A stretch of 64,000 nt of DNA from positions 930,001-994,000 of the forward strand of contig NZ_SMLH01000001.1 in the NCBI RefSeq assembly GCF_004349315.1, written 5' to 3'. This document shows, in pieces, positions 8,654-16,895 of the stretch. Below the pieces are notes generated by a model. It searched no databases. It had not been told where the DNA came from and was given only the letters and a program-made list of their open reading frames with translations. The number at the start of each line of letters is the position of its first letter. Within the stretch, counting starts at the first letter, position 1. The translations under genes and the position numbers were made by a program. This DNA is from Flavobacterium ranwuense (lineage in GTDB: Bacteria; Bacteroidota; Bacteroidia; Flavobacteriales; Flavobacteriaceae).

Positions 8654-9907
8654 ATGGAAAATTTAGCATTAATCGATTCATTCTCAGAGTTTAAAGATGA
8701 TAAACTTATTGATCGTGTAACGCTTATGGCAATTTTGGAAGATGTATTTAGAAATGCATTGAAGAAAAAATACGGTTCAGATGATAATTTTGATATCATT
8801 ATAAATCCTGATAAAGGAGATATGGAGATATGGCAGAGAAGAGTGATTGTTGCGGATGAAGACTTAGATTTTGATCATCTTGAAATTACTTTGACTGAAG
8901 CTAGAAAAATAGAGCCGGATTTCGAAATTGGTGAAGAGGTTTCCGAAGAAGTGAAATTAATTGATTTAGGAAGAAGAGCAATTTTAGCTTTACGTCAGAA
9001 TTTGATTTCTAAAATTCATGAACATGATAACACGAATCTTTACAAACAATTTAAAGATTTAATAGGTGATATCTATACTGCTGAAGTACACCATGTGCGT
9101 CCAAGAGTAGTGATTTTGGTTGATGATGAAGGGAATGAGATTATTTTGCCAAAAGAAAAACAAATACCTTCTGACTTTTTCCGCAAGGGAGATAATGTTA
9201 GGGGAATAATAGAAAGCGTTGAATTAAAAGGAAATAAACCTCAAATTATTATGTCCAGAACTTCGGAGAAGTTTTTGGAAAAATTATTTGAACAAGAAAT
9301 CCCTGAAGTATTTGACGGTTTGATTATGGTTAAAAAAGTGGTAAGAATACCAGGTGAAAAAGCAAAAGTAGCCGTAGATTCTTATGACGATAGAATTGAT
9401 CCTGTAGGAGCTTGTGTGGGTATGAAAGGATCTCGTATTCATGGAATTGTTCGTGAATTAGGAAACGAAAATATCGACGTTATCAATTATACAAGTAACA
9501 TTCAATTGTTTATCACAAGAGCATTAAGTCCTGCAAAAGTTTCTTCTATTAAGATAAATGAAGAGACAAAAAGAGCTGAAGTTTTCTTGAAGCTTGAAGA
9601 GGTTTCAAAAGCAATTGGTCGTGGTGGACACAACATTAAATTAGCAGGTTTATTAACTGGCTATGAATTAGACGTTATTCGTGAAGGTGATGTTGCTGGT
9701 GCAACTGCTGATGAGGATGATGTTGAATTAACTGAGTTTTCAGATGAAATTGAAGACTGGGTTATTGAAGAATTTGCAAAAATTGGTTTGGATACAGCAA
9801 AAAGTATCTTAAAACAAGATGTGGAAGATTTAGTAAGAAGAACAGATCTGGAAGAGGAAACTATTCTGGATGTAATGAGAATATTGAAAGAAGAATTTGA
9901 CAGTTAG
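8654..9907 (+). CDS. nusA: Transcription termination/antitermination protein NusA
   Basis: 417 residues. In order: N-terminal RNA-polymerase-binding domain (1-~125; starts MENLALIDSFSEFKDDKLID), an S1 domain (~130-200; IYTAEVHHVRPRVVILVDD), and KH1/KH2 (~225-345) with the KH signatures GACVGMKGSRIHGIVRELG and AIGRGGHNIKLAGLLTG. An acidic C-terminal tail (about 350-417) lacks the duplicated acidic-repeat domains of E. coli NusA, consistent with the shorter Bacteroidota form. NusA binds RNA polymerase and nascent RNA and affects pausing, termination and antitermination. Second gene of the operon; 113 bp with a large hairpin separate it from infB. Confidence 0.96.
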   Translation: MENLALIDSFSEFKDDKLIDRVTLMAILEDVFRNALKKKYGSDDNFDIIINPDKGDMEIWQRRVIVADEDLDFDHLEITLTEARKIEPDFEIGEEVSEEVKLIDLGRRAILALRQNLISKIHEHDNTNLYKQFKDLIGDIYTAEVHHVRPRVVILVDDEGNEIILPKEKQIPSDFFRKGDNVRGIIESVELKGNKPQIIMSRTSEKFLEKLFEQEIPEVFDGLIMVKKVVRIPGEKAKVAVDSYDDRIDPVGACVGMKGSRIHGIVRELGNENIDVINYTSNIQLFITRALSPAKVSSIKINEETKRAEVFLKLEEVSKAIGRGGHNIKLAGLLTGYELDVIREGDVAGATADEDDVELTEFSDEIEDWVIEEFAKIGLDTAKSILKQDVEDLVRRTDLEEETILDVMRILKEEFDS

Positions 9908-9935
9908 TCAAATGTATCTTCAACGATAAACATGC

Positions 9936-9985
9936 CACTTTACAATGAATTCTTGCTCGGTAGGTATCGAGTTGGGAGTAAAGTG
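9936..9985 (+). other. Extended hairpin in the nusA-infB spacer
   Basis: CACTTTAC (9936-9943) is perfectly complementary to GTAAAGTG (9978-9985), and the enclosed bases can form an inner CTCG/CGAG stem. There is no T tract, so it is not an intrinsic terminator; an mRNA processing or translation-control structure for infB is possible. Not an identified RNA family. Confidence 0.5.
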
Positions 9986-10020
9986 AGGAATAACAAAAAA
10001 GGTAATAATAAAAAGGTTTT

Positions 10021-12918
10021 ATGTCTGAAGAGAGAATTATTAGAATAAACAAAGTTTTAAGGGAATTGAATATTTCTTTAGAAAGAGCTGTGGATTATCT
10101 AAAAGATAAGGGGATTGCTATTGAAGCAAATCCAAACACAAAAATTTCTGATGATGTATACAATGTCTTGTGCGGTCAGTTTGCAGGTGACAAAGGGAAT
10201 AAGGAGGCTTCAAAAGAAGTAGGGGAAGAGAAAAGAAAAGAAAAAGAAGCTTTGCGTTTAGAACGAGAAAAAGAAATCGAAGACAAACGTAAAATTGAGG
10301 AAGAGCGAGTAAAACAACAAGAAGTTATAAAAGCGAGAGCTGTTATAGCAGGTCCGGTACAAGTGGGTAAGATTGATCTTAATCCAAAAAAACCTTCAAC
10401 CGTTCCGCCTGTAAAAGCTGTTGAAAAAGCAGAGGCTCCAGTAGCTAATGTATCTGAAGTAAAAGCTGTTTCAAAAGAAGTTTCACCTGAGAAACCGTTA
10501 ACTGAAAAACCGTCAACTGAGAAACCTGTTTCAGACAAAAAAGAGGTAAAACCTATTGTTGGGATAAAAGAGGTTAAAACAGAGGCTGCTAAAGAAGTCG
10601 CTGCTGAACCAAAAGTGGTTGCAAAAACCGAGGAAGTTAAAGCGGATGAAGCGCCTGTTGATGAAACCATCACAACGCAATATCAAAAACTATCGGGAAC
10701 TACTTTGACGGGACAGATAATTGATTTATCTCAATTCAACAAGCCGAAAAAGAAAAAAGAAGAACCAAAAATCACTCCGAATAAACCGGGTGCTCCAGGT
10801 TCGGCTGCAGCCAATGCAAATAAAAATAAGCGTAAAAGGATTGCTCCTAAACCGGGTGCTCCTAGACCGCCTGCAACACCGGGAGTTCCTGGTGCGCCAA
10901 ATCCTAACAAGATTACACCTAATGTAGGTGGAGGTGGATTCAATGCAAACAGAAGTGCAAGACCTGGTTTTGTAAAAGGAAACAGACCTGCAATTGTTGC
11001 AAAAGTGGAGCCTACTGAAGAAGAAGTTAAAAATCAAATTAGAGAGACTTTAGAGAAACTACAAGGTAAAGGTGGTAAATCTAAAGCGGCTAAATATAGA
11101 AGAGATAAAAGAGATACGCACCGTCAGAAATCTGATGATGAGCAAAGAGCTATTGACGAAGGAAGTAAAACCATTAAGGTTACTGAGTTTGTTACGGTAG
11201 GAGAAATTGCCATCATGATGGATGTGCCAATTACTAAAGTTATTGGTACGTGTATGTCACTTGGAATCATGGTTACCATGAATCAACGTCTTGATGCAGA
11301 AACATTGACTATCGTTGCTGATGAATTTGGTTATGAAGTTGAATTTATCACTGTGGATATCGAAGAAGCAATTCAGGTTGTTGAAGACAGAGAAGAAGAT
11401 TTAGTTTTCAGAGCGCCAATTGTAACGGTAATGGGTCACGTCGATCACGGTAAAACATCGTTGCTGGATTACATTCGTAAAGAAAACGTAATTGCAGGGG
11501 AATCTGGAGGAATAACACAACATATTGGTGCCTACGGAGTAACTTTGGATAACGGACAAAAAATCGCATTCTTAGATACACCGGGTCACGAAGCGTTTAC
11601 TGCGATGCGTGCGCGTGGTGCTCAAGTTACAGATATTGCCATTATTGTAATTGCTGCTGATGATGACATCATGCCGCAAACTAAAGAAGCAATTAGCCAT
11701 GCTCAAGCAGCTGGAGTTCCTATCATATTTGCAATCAATAAAATTGATAAGCCAAATGCTAATCCTGAAAAAGTAAAAGAAAGATTAGCAGGTATGAATT
11801 TACTGGTAGAAGATTGGGGTGGAAAAATTCAATCACATGATATTTCTGCGAAAGTAGGAACAGGTGTTAAAGAATTATTAGAAAAAGTATTGTTAGAAGC
11901 AGAACTTTTAGATTTGAAAGCAAATCCAAATAAAGCGGCTTCTGGAACTGTTGTTGAGGCTTTCCTTGACAAAGGTAAAGGATATGTTTCTACGATATTA
12001 GTTCAAAACGGAACGTTGAAAATTGGAGATTATATGTTGGCCGGTAAGCATCATGGTAAAATTAAAGCCATGCATGATGAAAGAGGGAATATAGTAACTG
12101 TTGCGGGTCCTTCGACTCCAGTTTCAGTTCTTGGTCTTGATGGAGCAGCAACTGCGGGTGATAAGTTCAATATTTTTGAAGACGAAAAAGAAGCGAAACA
12201 AATTGCTTCAAAACGTTCTCAATTGATGCGTGAGCAATCCGTACGTACACAACGACATATTACATTGGATGAAATTGGACGTAGAATTGCATTGGGTCAA
12301 TTTAAAGAATTGAACATTATCCTTAAAGGAGATGTTGATGGTTCTGTTGAAGCATTGTCTGATTCGTTCTCTAAATTATCTACTGAGGAAATTCAAATCA
12401 ATATTATCCATAAAGGTGTTGGAGCAATTACTGAGACTGACGTAATGTTAGCTTCTGCTTCAGATGCAATTATCATTGGATTTAATGTTCGCCCTGCTGG
12501 AAATGCAAGACAATTAGCGGACAAAGAAGAAATTGATATCCGTTACTATTCTATTATTTACGCCGCTATCGATGACTTGAAAGATGCGATGGAAGGAATG
12601 TTAGCTCCTGAAATGAAAGAAGAAATTCTTGGTACAGCTGAGATTAGAGAGATATTCAAAATCTCTAAAGTGGGTTCAATCGCTGGTTGTATGGTAATGG
12701 ACGGTAAAATTGTCCGAAGCGCTAAAATGAGAATCATTAGAGAAGGTGTAGTTGTCTTTACAGGAGAGCTTTTAGCACTGAAACGTTTCAAAGACGATGT
12801 CAAAGAAGTAGCTAAAGGATACGATTGTGGTATTCAAGTAAAAGGATACAATGATATCGAAGAAAGAGATGTTATTGAGTCATACCATGAAGTAGCTGTT
12901 AAAAAGAAATTGAAATAG
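10021..12918 (+). CDS. infB: Translation initiation factor IF-2
   Basis: 965 residues. An IF2N-type domain (1-~55, IIRINKVLRELNISLERAVD) is followed by a long low-complexity linker rich in K, E, P, A and V (~60-375), containing Pro/Gly-rich runs near 255-320. The GTPase domain has all motifs: G1 GHVDHGKT (472-479), G2 GGITQHIGAY, G3 DTPGH (519-523), G4 NKID (573-576) and a SAKVGTG G5. Domains II-IV fill 640-965 and end in the fMet-tRNA-binding C-domain. It recruits initiator tRNA to the 30S subunit. Last gene of the operon, closed by a strong terminator. Antisense frames over the linker are composition artefacts. Confidence 0.98.
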   Translation: MSEERIIRINKVLRELNISLERAVDYLKDKGIAIEANPNTKISDDVYNVLCGQFAGDKGNKEASKEVGEEKRKEKEALRLEREKEIEDKRKIEEERVKQQEVIKARAVIAGPVQVGKIDLNPKKPSTVPPVKAVEKAEAPVANVSEVKAVSKEVSPEKPLTEKPSTEKPVSDKKEVKPIVGIKEVKTEAAKEVAAEPKVVAKTEEVKADEAPVDETITTQYQKLSGTTLTGQIIDLSQFNKPKKKKEEPKITPNKPGAPGSAAANANKNKRKRIAPKPGAPRPPATPGVPGAPNPNKITPNVGGGGFNANRSARPGFVKGNRPAIVAKVEPTEEEVKNQIRETLEKLQGKGGKSKAAKYRRDKRDTHRQKSDDEQRAIDEGSKTIKVTEFVTVGEIAIMMDVPITKVIGTCMSLGIMVTMNQRLDAETLTIVADEFGYEVEFITVDIEEAIQVVEDREEDLVFRAPIVTVMGHVDHGKTSLLDYIRKENVIAGESGGITQHIGAYGVTLDNGQKIAFLDTPGHEAFTAMRARGAQVTDIAIIVIAADDDIMPQTKEAISHAQAAGVPIIFAINKIDKPNANPEKVKERLAGMNLLVEDWGGKIQSHDISAKVGTGVKELLEKVLLEAELLDLKANPNKAASGTVVEAFLDKGKGYVSTILVQNGTLKIGDYMLAGKHHGKIKAMHDERGNIVTVAGPSTPVSVLGLDGAATAGDKFNIFEDEKEAKQIASKRSQLMREQSVRTQRHITLDEIGRRIALGQFKELNIILKGDVDGSVEALSDSFSKLSTEEIQINIIHKGVGAITETDVMLASASDAIIIGFNVRPAGNARQLADKEEIDIRYYSIIYAAIDDLKDAMEGMLAPEMKEEILGTAEIREIFKISKVGSIAGCMVMDGKIVRSAKMRIIREGVVVFTGELLALKRFKDDVKEVAKGYDCGIQVKGYNDIEERDVIESYHEVAVKKKLK

Positions 12919-12938
12919 AATTTCAATATATTAAAATT

Positions 12939-12966
12939 AAAATCCCGAGCAATCGGGATTTTTTTT
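12939..12966 (+). terminator. Terminator of the rimP-nusA-infB operon
   Basis: AAAATCCCGA (12939-12948), loop GCAA, TCGGGATTTT (12953-12962) and a T tract, 20 bases after the infB stop. Confidence 0.9.
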
Positions 12967-12983
12967 ATTTTAGCTGGAATTAA

Positions 12984-13835
12984 AAGTATAAGTTCAATGG
13001 AAAAGAACTGCAAGACGAACTGGGGCTTAACTTCTACGACTATGGTGCACGTAATTATGACCCTGCTTTAGGACGGTGGATGAACATTGACCCATTAGCG
13101 GAGAAAATGAGAAGACACAGCCCGTATAACTATGCTTTTAATAACCCAATCTATTTTATTGACCCTGATGGAATGCAAGCTGATGATTGGATAAATTGGA
13201 TAGGGAAAAACGGACAACAGCACATCACATATCATGAAGGTATTACAACTGTAGACCAAGCTAAAGCTAATGGATATACAACAGCTACGCAAGTCTTCGA
13301 AGCAGGTGCGGGAAATATAAAAAAAACAGGAGAAGAATTTAATTTTCAAGCTGGAGGTAAATTTTCAGTAAATGGAAGTGGGACAATGGATGTTGCTGAT
13401 GGTGGATATCAAACAGAAGGCGGAGCGTATATAAACAAAGGCTTGACGGGTTCCGAACAAATTCTTGAGGTATCAAGCGGATTACAAGACAGCGGTGATT
13501 CAATTGCACTAGCAGGTTATGGCTTGACAACAAGTGTTATTGGTGCTCCAATTGGTGTACCTATGGCTATAGTAGGTAATATTATTTCAGGTATTGGAAC
13601 TGTCACAGAAACAGGCGTTGTTATACATAGCGCATTGACAAATAATGGCAGCCTAGATAAAGCTAAAGAAAATGTAGGCGTTTATGTGGCAGGAAAAGTT
13701 ATTAATCATTATATTGGTAAAGCAGGTTTAGAAGGTGTTGGGGAGGAAATTGCCACACAAAGTACATCATTAAAACTTACAGGGACTCAACGTTTATATG
13801 ATAATAAAAAAGAAGAAAATAAAAAGAAACAATAA
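12984..13835 (+). pseudogene. Orphan C-terminal tip of an RHS-repeat protein with candidate toxin region
   Basis: The frame opens directly after TAA 12981-12983 with [20 protein letters not shown] and then [12 protein letters not shown] and [15 protein letters not shown], the RHS-repeat-associated core that precedes polymorphic toxin tips. The RHS shell that normally supplies over a thousand upstream residues is missing; only 20 bases separate this core from the infB terminator. The first ATG (13080) lies inside the core. After the core come ~220 residues rich in Gly, Ala and Thr, including a hydrophobic stretch ([20 protein letters not shown]) and a charged C-terminal end ([10 protein letters not shown]). 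It is best read as a displaced tip cassette left by recombination; it could still be a donor for RHS tip exchange. No nuclease motif can be recognised. Confidence 0.75.
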
Positions 13836-13837
13836 AG

Positions 13838-14086
13838 ATGAATTATACTAATATATTAGAAGGATTGGGTTTTTTGATTGGGGCTTTTATCTATTTTAGA
13901 TATTTTAATAAGCCACTTTTTGATAATAAAAAAGAAAAAAAATTGCGAGATGAAGAGTTATCAGAAAATTTAATTGAGAATATTAGATTAGCTGATAGTA
14001 CAAGAGATTTTAAAGGATGGATTGGGGGTATTGGTTTGGTAATTATAGGTTTAGTTTTGATCTATTTAGGTTTAACGAAAAAATAA
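13838..14086 (+). CDS. Small two-helix membrane protein behind the RHS tip (candidate immunity protein)
   Basis: 82 residues, starting two bases after the RHS-tip stop codon. An N-terminal hydrophobic helix (about 8-22, GLGFLIGAFIYFRYF), a charged middle with KKEKKLRDEE, and a C-terminal helix (about 60-78, WIGGIGLVIIGLVLIYLGL). I do not recognise the family. Position directly behind an RHS tip is where immunity genes normally sit, so an immunity role is inferred from context only. The codon use and AT content resemble the tip, not the housekeeping genes on either side. Confidence 0.6.
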   Translation: MNYTNILEGLGFLIGAFIYFRYFNKPLFDNKKEKKLRDEELSENLIENIRLADSTRDFKGWIGGIGLVIIGLVLIYLGLTKK

Positions 14087-14099
14087 TTTATGAACGTAT

Positions 14100-14276
14100 A
14101 TGAAAAATCTTGAAGTTTTCAGATTATTAATTCCATTATTAGCAATACTATTCGGAATAGTGGTTAAAAAATCTAATAAGCAACAATTTAATTCAGTAAA
14201 GAGGTATTGGTTGTATTTTGTAATTGGAGGAACTATAATGTTCTTCTTAAGGTTGATTAATTACTTTAATGATTAA
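14100..14276 (+). CDS. 58-residue two-helix membrane protein (second candidate immunity gene)
   Basis: ATG 14100 opens a 58-codon frame ending at TAA 14274-14276, 13 bases after the previous gene. The translation begins MKNLEVFRLLIPLLAILFGI and has a second hydrophobic segment near 37-50 (WLYFVIGGTIMFF) with a basic loop KKSNKQQ between. It is too short for usual ORF cut-offs. The same two-helix layout as the preceding gene suggests a related or duplicated small membrane protein, but sequence similarity between them is not obvious by eye. Function unknown; linked to the RHS tip by position only. Confidence 0.45.
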   Translation: MKNLEVFRLLIPLLAILFGIVVKKSNKQQFNSVKRYWLYFVIGGTIMFFLRLINYFND

Positions 14277-14338
14277 TCAAGGTTGCTTCGTATTCCTCGT
14301 GAACACAAGGAAAGTTAACAAAAAAGCCACTCCCGATA

Positions 14339-14359
14339 GCGCAGATTTGCAATCTGTGC
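14339..14359. repeat. REP-like palindromic hairpin
   Basis: GCGCAGATT, loop TGC, AATCTGTGC forms a 9-bp stem with one G-T pair, embedded in a locally GC-richer stretch (ACTCCCGATAGC before it, CCCACA after). It has the size and form of REP elements that RAYT-type transposases mobilise; I recall similar GATAGCGC...GATTTGCAATC sequences near transposases in Bacteroidota, which is memory and not checked. Confidence 0.5.
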
Positions 14360-14388
14360 CCACAAAGAGAATAAAATAAAGGTTATAA

Positions 14389-14417
14389 AAAAAAAACAGG
14401 CAATTGCCTGTTTTTTT
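14389..14417 (-). terminator. Symmetric terminator downstream of the XRE fragment
   Basis: AACAGGCAATTGCCTGTT is a perfect palindrome flanked by an A tract on the left and a T tract on the right (14411-14417), so it can terminate on both strands. It lies just beyond the stop of the minus-strand XRE fragment. Confidence 0.7.
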
Positions 14418-14420
14418 GTC

Positions 14421-14759
14421 TTATAACGTTGCTACATTTTTAGCAAAAAAGTCTTTAAATTTTTTATTGGTGAGCATCTTATCAATGAGTTTAAAGATGG
14501 TTTGTTTGTCATCTTCTTCGAGTTGCTGGATAAGTCTCATTTGTTCAACGGCTGTTTTATCTTCAATAATTACCTCGGTTGGAATTCTGCCATCGTAATT
14601 AATAATTTGGTCAGTGGTCAAATTAAATAGTTGAGACATTTTTTGAAGTTCATCAACTGTCAAAGCTCTTAAGCCTTTTTCAATCTTACTATAAGCGGAT
14701 TTATCCACGCCAATATGCGTAGCTACTTCAATTTGCTTAAGATTTTTCTCTTCTCGTTT
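14421..14759 (-). pseudogene. 5'-truncated XRE-family HTH regulator
   Basis: From 14759 the minus strand reads KREEKNLKQIEVATHIGVDK and then SAYSKIEKGLRALTVDELQK, a clear Cro/C1-type helix-turn-helix, followed by a ~60-residue C-terminal part ending KDFFAKNVATL. The codon just before (14762-14760) is a TAA stop, and there is no ATG, GTG or TTG until a GTG at 14708 inside the recognition helix region. The first ~10 codons of the usual domain are therefore missing. Starting at the GTG would remove helices 1 and 2, so DNA binding should be lost. The gene was probably cut by the recombination that placed the GC-richer sequence at 14764-14834. Full-length relatives are small stand-alone regulators of about 110 residues. 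Confidence 0.75.
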
Positions 14760-14843
14760 TTATGTTCCCGCTCTCCTAAGTGTTCGTCAGGAATGCTGAG
14801 CAAACGTCTCTGACTTTGCGCCCGAAACGGTGTTTTAAAAACA
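14760..14843. other. GC-richer foreign scar sequence
   Basis: Bases 14764-14834 hold 38 G or C in 71, well above the AT-rich surroundings, and abut the truncation point of the XRE fragment. No coding frame or recognised inverted-repeat end is seen. It is probably the remnant of a mobile element or of a recombination partner. Confidence 0.4.
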
Positions 14844-14873
14844 AAAAAAGCAACTCTATTCGGGTTGCTTTTT
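14844..14873 (-). terminator. Terminator of the SPOR gene
   Basis: On the minus strand AAAAAGCAACCC, a short loop, then GAGTTGCTTTTTTT. The stem GCAAC/GTTGC plus flanking A-T pairs ends in a T tract, 59 bases after the SPOR stop codon. Confidence 0.75.
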
Positions 14874-14931
14874 CACTTGATGTTTATTCGTGATTTCTTT
14901 TGAATGTTGCAATTTAAAATGATGATAAATT

Positions 14932-15321
14932 TTATTTGTTTGGCTTTATTAAATGTACATTACTGTAGCTTTTTTTAATTTCGATAAGATTTCTTTCTGC
15001 TTCAATTCGTGTTTTGAAATTCCCTACCCAAACTTTGTAATTCGGAGTGAAGAATGTAATAGTGGCATCTATATCTCTGAACTCTTGCTTGAAATCATTC
15101 AATGTTTTTTTTGCTTTTTCGCTGTCTCCACTGAAAATTTGAATTTTATAATAGTCATTTACAGTGTTTGTGACATTTGTTTTTCTCTTTTCATTCAATA
15201 ATTGTTCAAATTTAGAGTCTTGATTTACTCTGATATTTCCATCTTGAGCATGTGCATTGCAATAGGAAATAAATAAGGTAAGAGAGATAAGAAATGCTTT
15301 TCCAGGGGCTAAAATTCTCAT
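14932..15321 (-). CDS. Secreted SPOR-domain protein
   Basis: 129 residues from ATG 15321; the frame extends to a TTG at 15342, but starting at MRILAPGKAFLISLTLFISY gives a proper Sec signal peptide cleaved near NAHA-QDG. The C-terminal half (about 55-129) is a SPOR domain: YYKIQIFSGDSEKAKKTLND, a middle IDATITFF and the closing YKVWVGNFKTRIEAE run typical of the fold. SPOR domains bind glycan strands of peptidoglycan lacking stem peptides, mostly at division sites, so a periplasmic peptidoglycan-binding role is expected. The gene is divergent from the actA operon and transcribed alone. Confidence 0.88.
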   Translation of the reverse strand: MRILAPGKAFLISLTLFISYCNAHAQDGNIRVNQDSKFEQLLNEKRKTNVTNTVNDYYKIQIFSGDSEKAKKTLNDFKQEFRDIDATITFFTPNYKVWVGNFKTRIEAERNLIEIKKSYSNVHLIKPNK

Positions 15322-15423
15322 AATGTGATTGTTTTTGTGCAAAAGTACTATTTAATGACTGATGGCAAATATTAAATGTTATTTAGAATTGATATAAATT
15401 GAAATTAAGACTATTTTAAGGTT

Positions 15424-15452
15424 TTGAGAATAGTTCTTAAGTCGTATTTTTG
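15424..15452 (+). promoter_or_regulatory. Promoter of the act-cox respiratory operon
   Basis: TTG (15424-15426), 18 bp, TATTTTTG (15445-15452), matching the -33/-7 consensus of Bacteroidota. The predicted start near 15456 leaves an ~80 nt leader before actA. Confidence 0.65.
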
Positions 15453-15537
15453 TCCCAGTTTTTAAATAAAGGATCAGTTTTTTATATTTCAATTAGAAAA
15501 AACTGTGCCAATTTTTAGTAGATAATCATTATACTAT

Positions 15538-16866
15538 ATGAAAAAGGTGGGTAACCATAATTCGATCTCAAGGAAATTATTTTTTAGCATAGCTTTAATG
15601 CTATCTTTTTCCTTTACTTCATTTGCTCAAGAAGCTACTCCTGCGGCTGATGCTGCGGCTCCGGATGCTTCAGCTACTTCGCAAAGTGCAGACCCGGTAA
15701 AGGGTAAAGAGCTTTTTAATTCAAACTGTGCGGCATGTCACAAACTTGATGCCAAATCAACAGGTCCTGCCCTTAGAGGGGTGGCTGCTAAATATGATGC
15801 TGCATGGCTTCATAAGTGGGTTCATAATAGTTCAGACCTAATTAAATCTGGCGATGCTCAGGCTGTTAAGGTTTTTGAAGAAAACAACAAATCAGTAATG
15901 ACTGCTTTTCCTCAATTGACAGATGCTGATATTGATAATATCATCGCGTATACTTCAGAGCCTAAGGCGGAAGTGCCTAAAACTACAGGTGTTGAAGTTC
16001 CTGGTGGGCCAGCTGTAGATAACGGAATTTCAAACAATATTATATTAGGTGCTTTGGCGCTTGTTATGATTATTCTGGTTGTGATGTTGTTTTTGGTAAA
16101 TAAGGTTTTATCTAAAGTTGCAAAAGCAAACGGTATTGTGGTAGCTCCTAAAGCTCCAACAACTCCTATATGGAAAGCATTTGCCAGAAACCAGTTTTTG
16201 GTTTTAGTTACGGCAATATTCTTGCTTTTAGCGAGTGGTTATTTTGTTTATGGGTTTTTAATGCAAGTTGGCGTAGATCAGAATTATCAACCTATTCAGC
16301 CTATTCATTTCTCGCATAAAATTCATGCCGGAGACAATGAAGTTAACTGTAAATATTGTCACTCTGCTGCAAGAGTTAGTAAAAATGCAGGGATTCCTTC
16401 TTTGAATGTTTGTATGAACTGTCATAAGAATATTGCTGAAGTTGCAGAAACTACTGCTACTCCGGAATACAGCAAAGCATTCTATGATGAGCAAATCCAA
16501 AAGTTATATACTGCGGTTGGTTGGGATAAAACAACTCAAAGTTATACAGGAAAAACGCAACCTGTAAAATGGGTTCGTATTCATAATTTACCTGACTTCG
16601 TTTATTTTAATCACTCTCAACACGTAACTGTTGCTGGAATTGAATGTCAGACATGTCACGGTCCTGTTCAAGAGTATGAAATTCAAAAACAATTTGCTCC
16701 ATTAACAATGGGTTGGTGTATAGATTGCCATAGAAAAACGGATGTTAAAATGGAAGGCAATGAATACTATACTAAAATTCATGAAGAACTTTCTAAGAAA
16801 TACGGTGTAGACAAATTGACTGCAGCGCAAATGGGAGGTTTAGAATGTGGTAAATGCCATTATTAA
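15538..16866 (+). CDS. actA: Alternative Complex III subunit ActA (pentahaem cytochrome c with an extra N-terminal monohaem domain)
   Basis: 442 residues. Signal peptide (1-30, ending TSFA-QE), Ala-rich linker, a class I-type cytochrome c domain with CAACH (64-68) and its Met ligand region, then two hydrophobic helices (about 167-187 and 220-243) and a periplasmic multihaem domain with CKYCH (271), CMNCH (292), CQTCH (370), CIDCH (394) and CGKCH (437). Six CxxCH motifs in all: five are the classic ActA pentahaem set, and the first belongs to the fused domain. ActA passes electrons from the FeS chain of ActB towards the oxidase. The monohaem domain may act as a tethered shuttle to the aa3 oxidase encoded downstream (inference). 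First gene of the operon, 29 bp before actB. Confidence 0.93.
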   Translation: MKKVGNHNSISRKLFFSIALMLSFSFTSFAQEATPAADAAAPDASATSQSADPVKGKELFNSNCAACHKLDAKSTGPALRGVAAKYDAAWLHKWVHNSSDLIKSGDAQAVKVFEENNKSVMTAFPQLTDADIDNIIAYTSEPKAEVPKTTGVEVPGGPAVDNGISNNIILGALALVMIILVVMLFLVNKVLSKVAKANGIVVAPKAPTTPIWKAFARNQFLVLVTAIFLLLASGYFVYGFLMQVGVDQNYQPIQPIHFSHKIHAGDNEVNCKYCHSAARVSKNAGIPSLNVCMNCHKNIAEVAETTATPEYSKAFYDEQIQKLYTAVGWDKTTQSYTGKTQPVKWVRIHNLPDFVYFNHSQHVTVAGIECQTCHGPVQEYEIQKQFAPLTMGWCIDCHRKTDVKMEGNEYYTKIHEELSKKYGVDKLTAAQMGGLECGKCHY

Positions 16867-16895
16867 TCAAATTATTAAGATTTTAATATTTATAT

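Noticed and set aside
9932..10048. A 38-codon frame starting ATG 9932 in the nusA-infB spacer and overlapping the infB start
   Set aside because: No recognisable product; the spacer is better explained by the hairpin, and no separate start signal is visible. A leader peptide cannot be excluded.
10176..11037. Long antisense frames (165 and 103 codons) over infB
   Set aside because: They mirror the K/E/P/A-rich low-complexity linker of IF-2; the Ser/Thr/Phe-rich or Arg/Ser-rich products are composition artefacts.
13095..13533. Minus-strand frames of 84 and 64 codons across the RHS tip
   Set aside because: They oppose the recognisable RHS core and have no features of their own.
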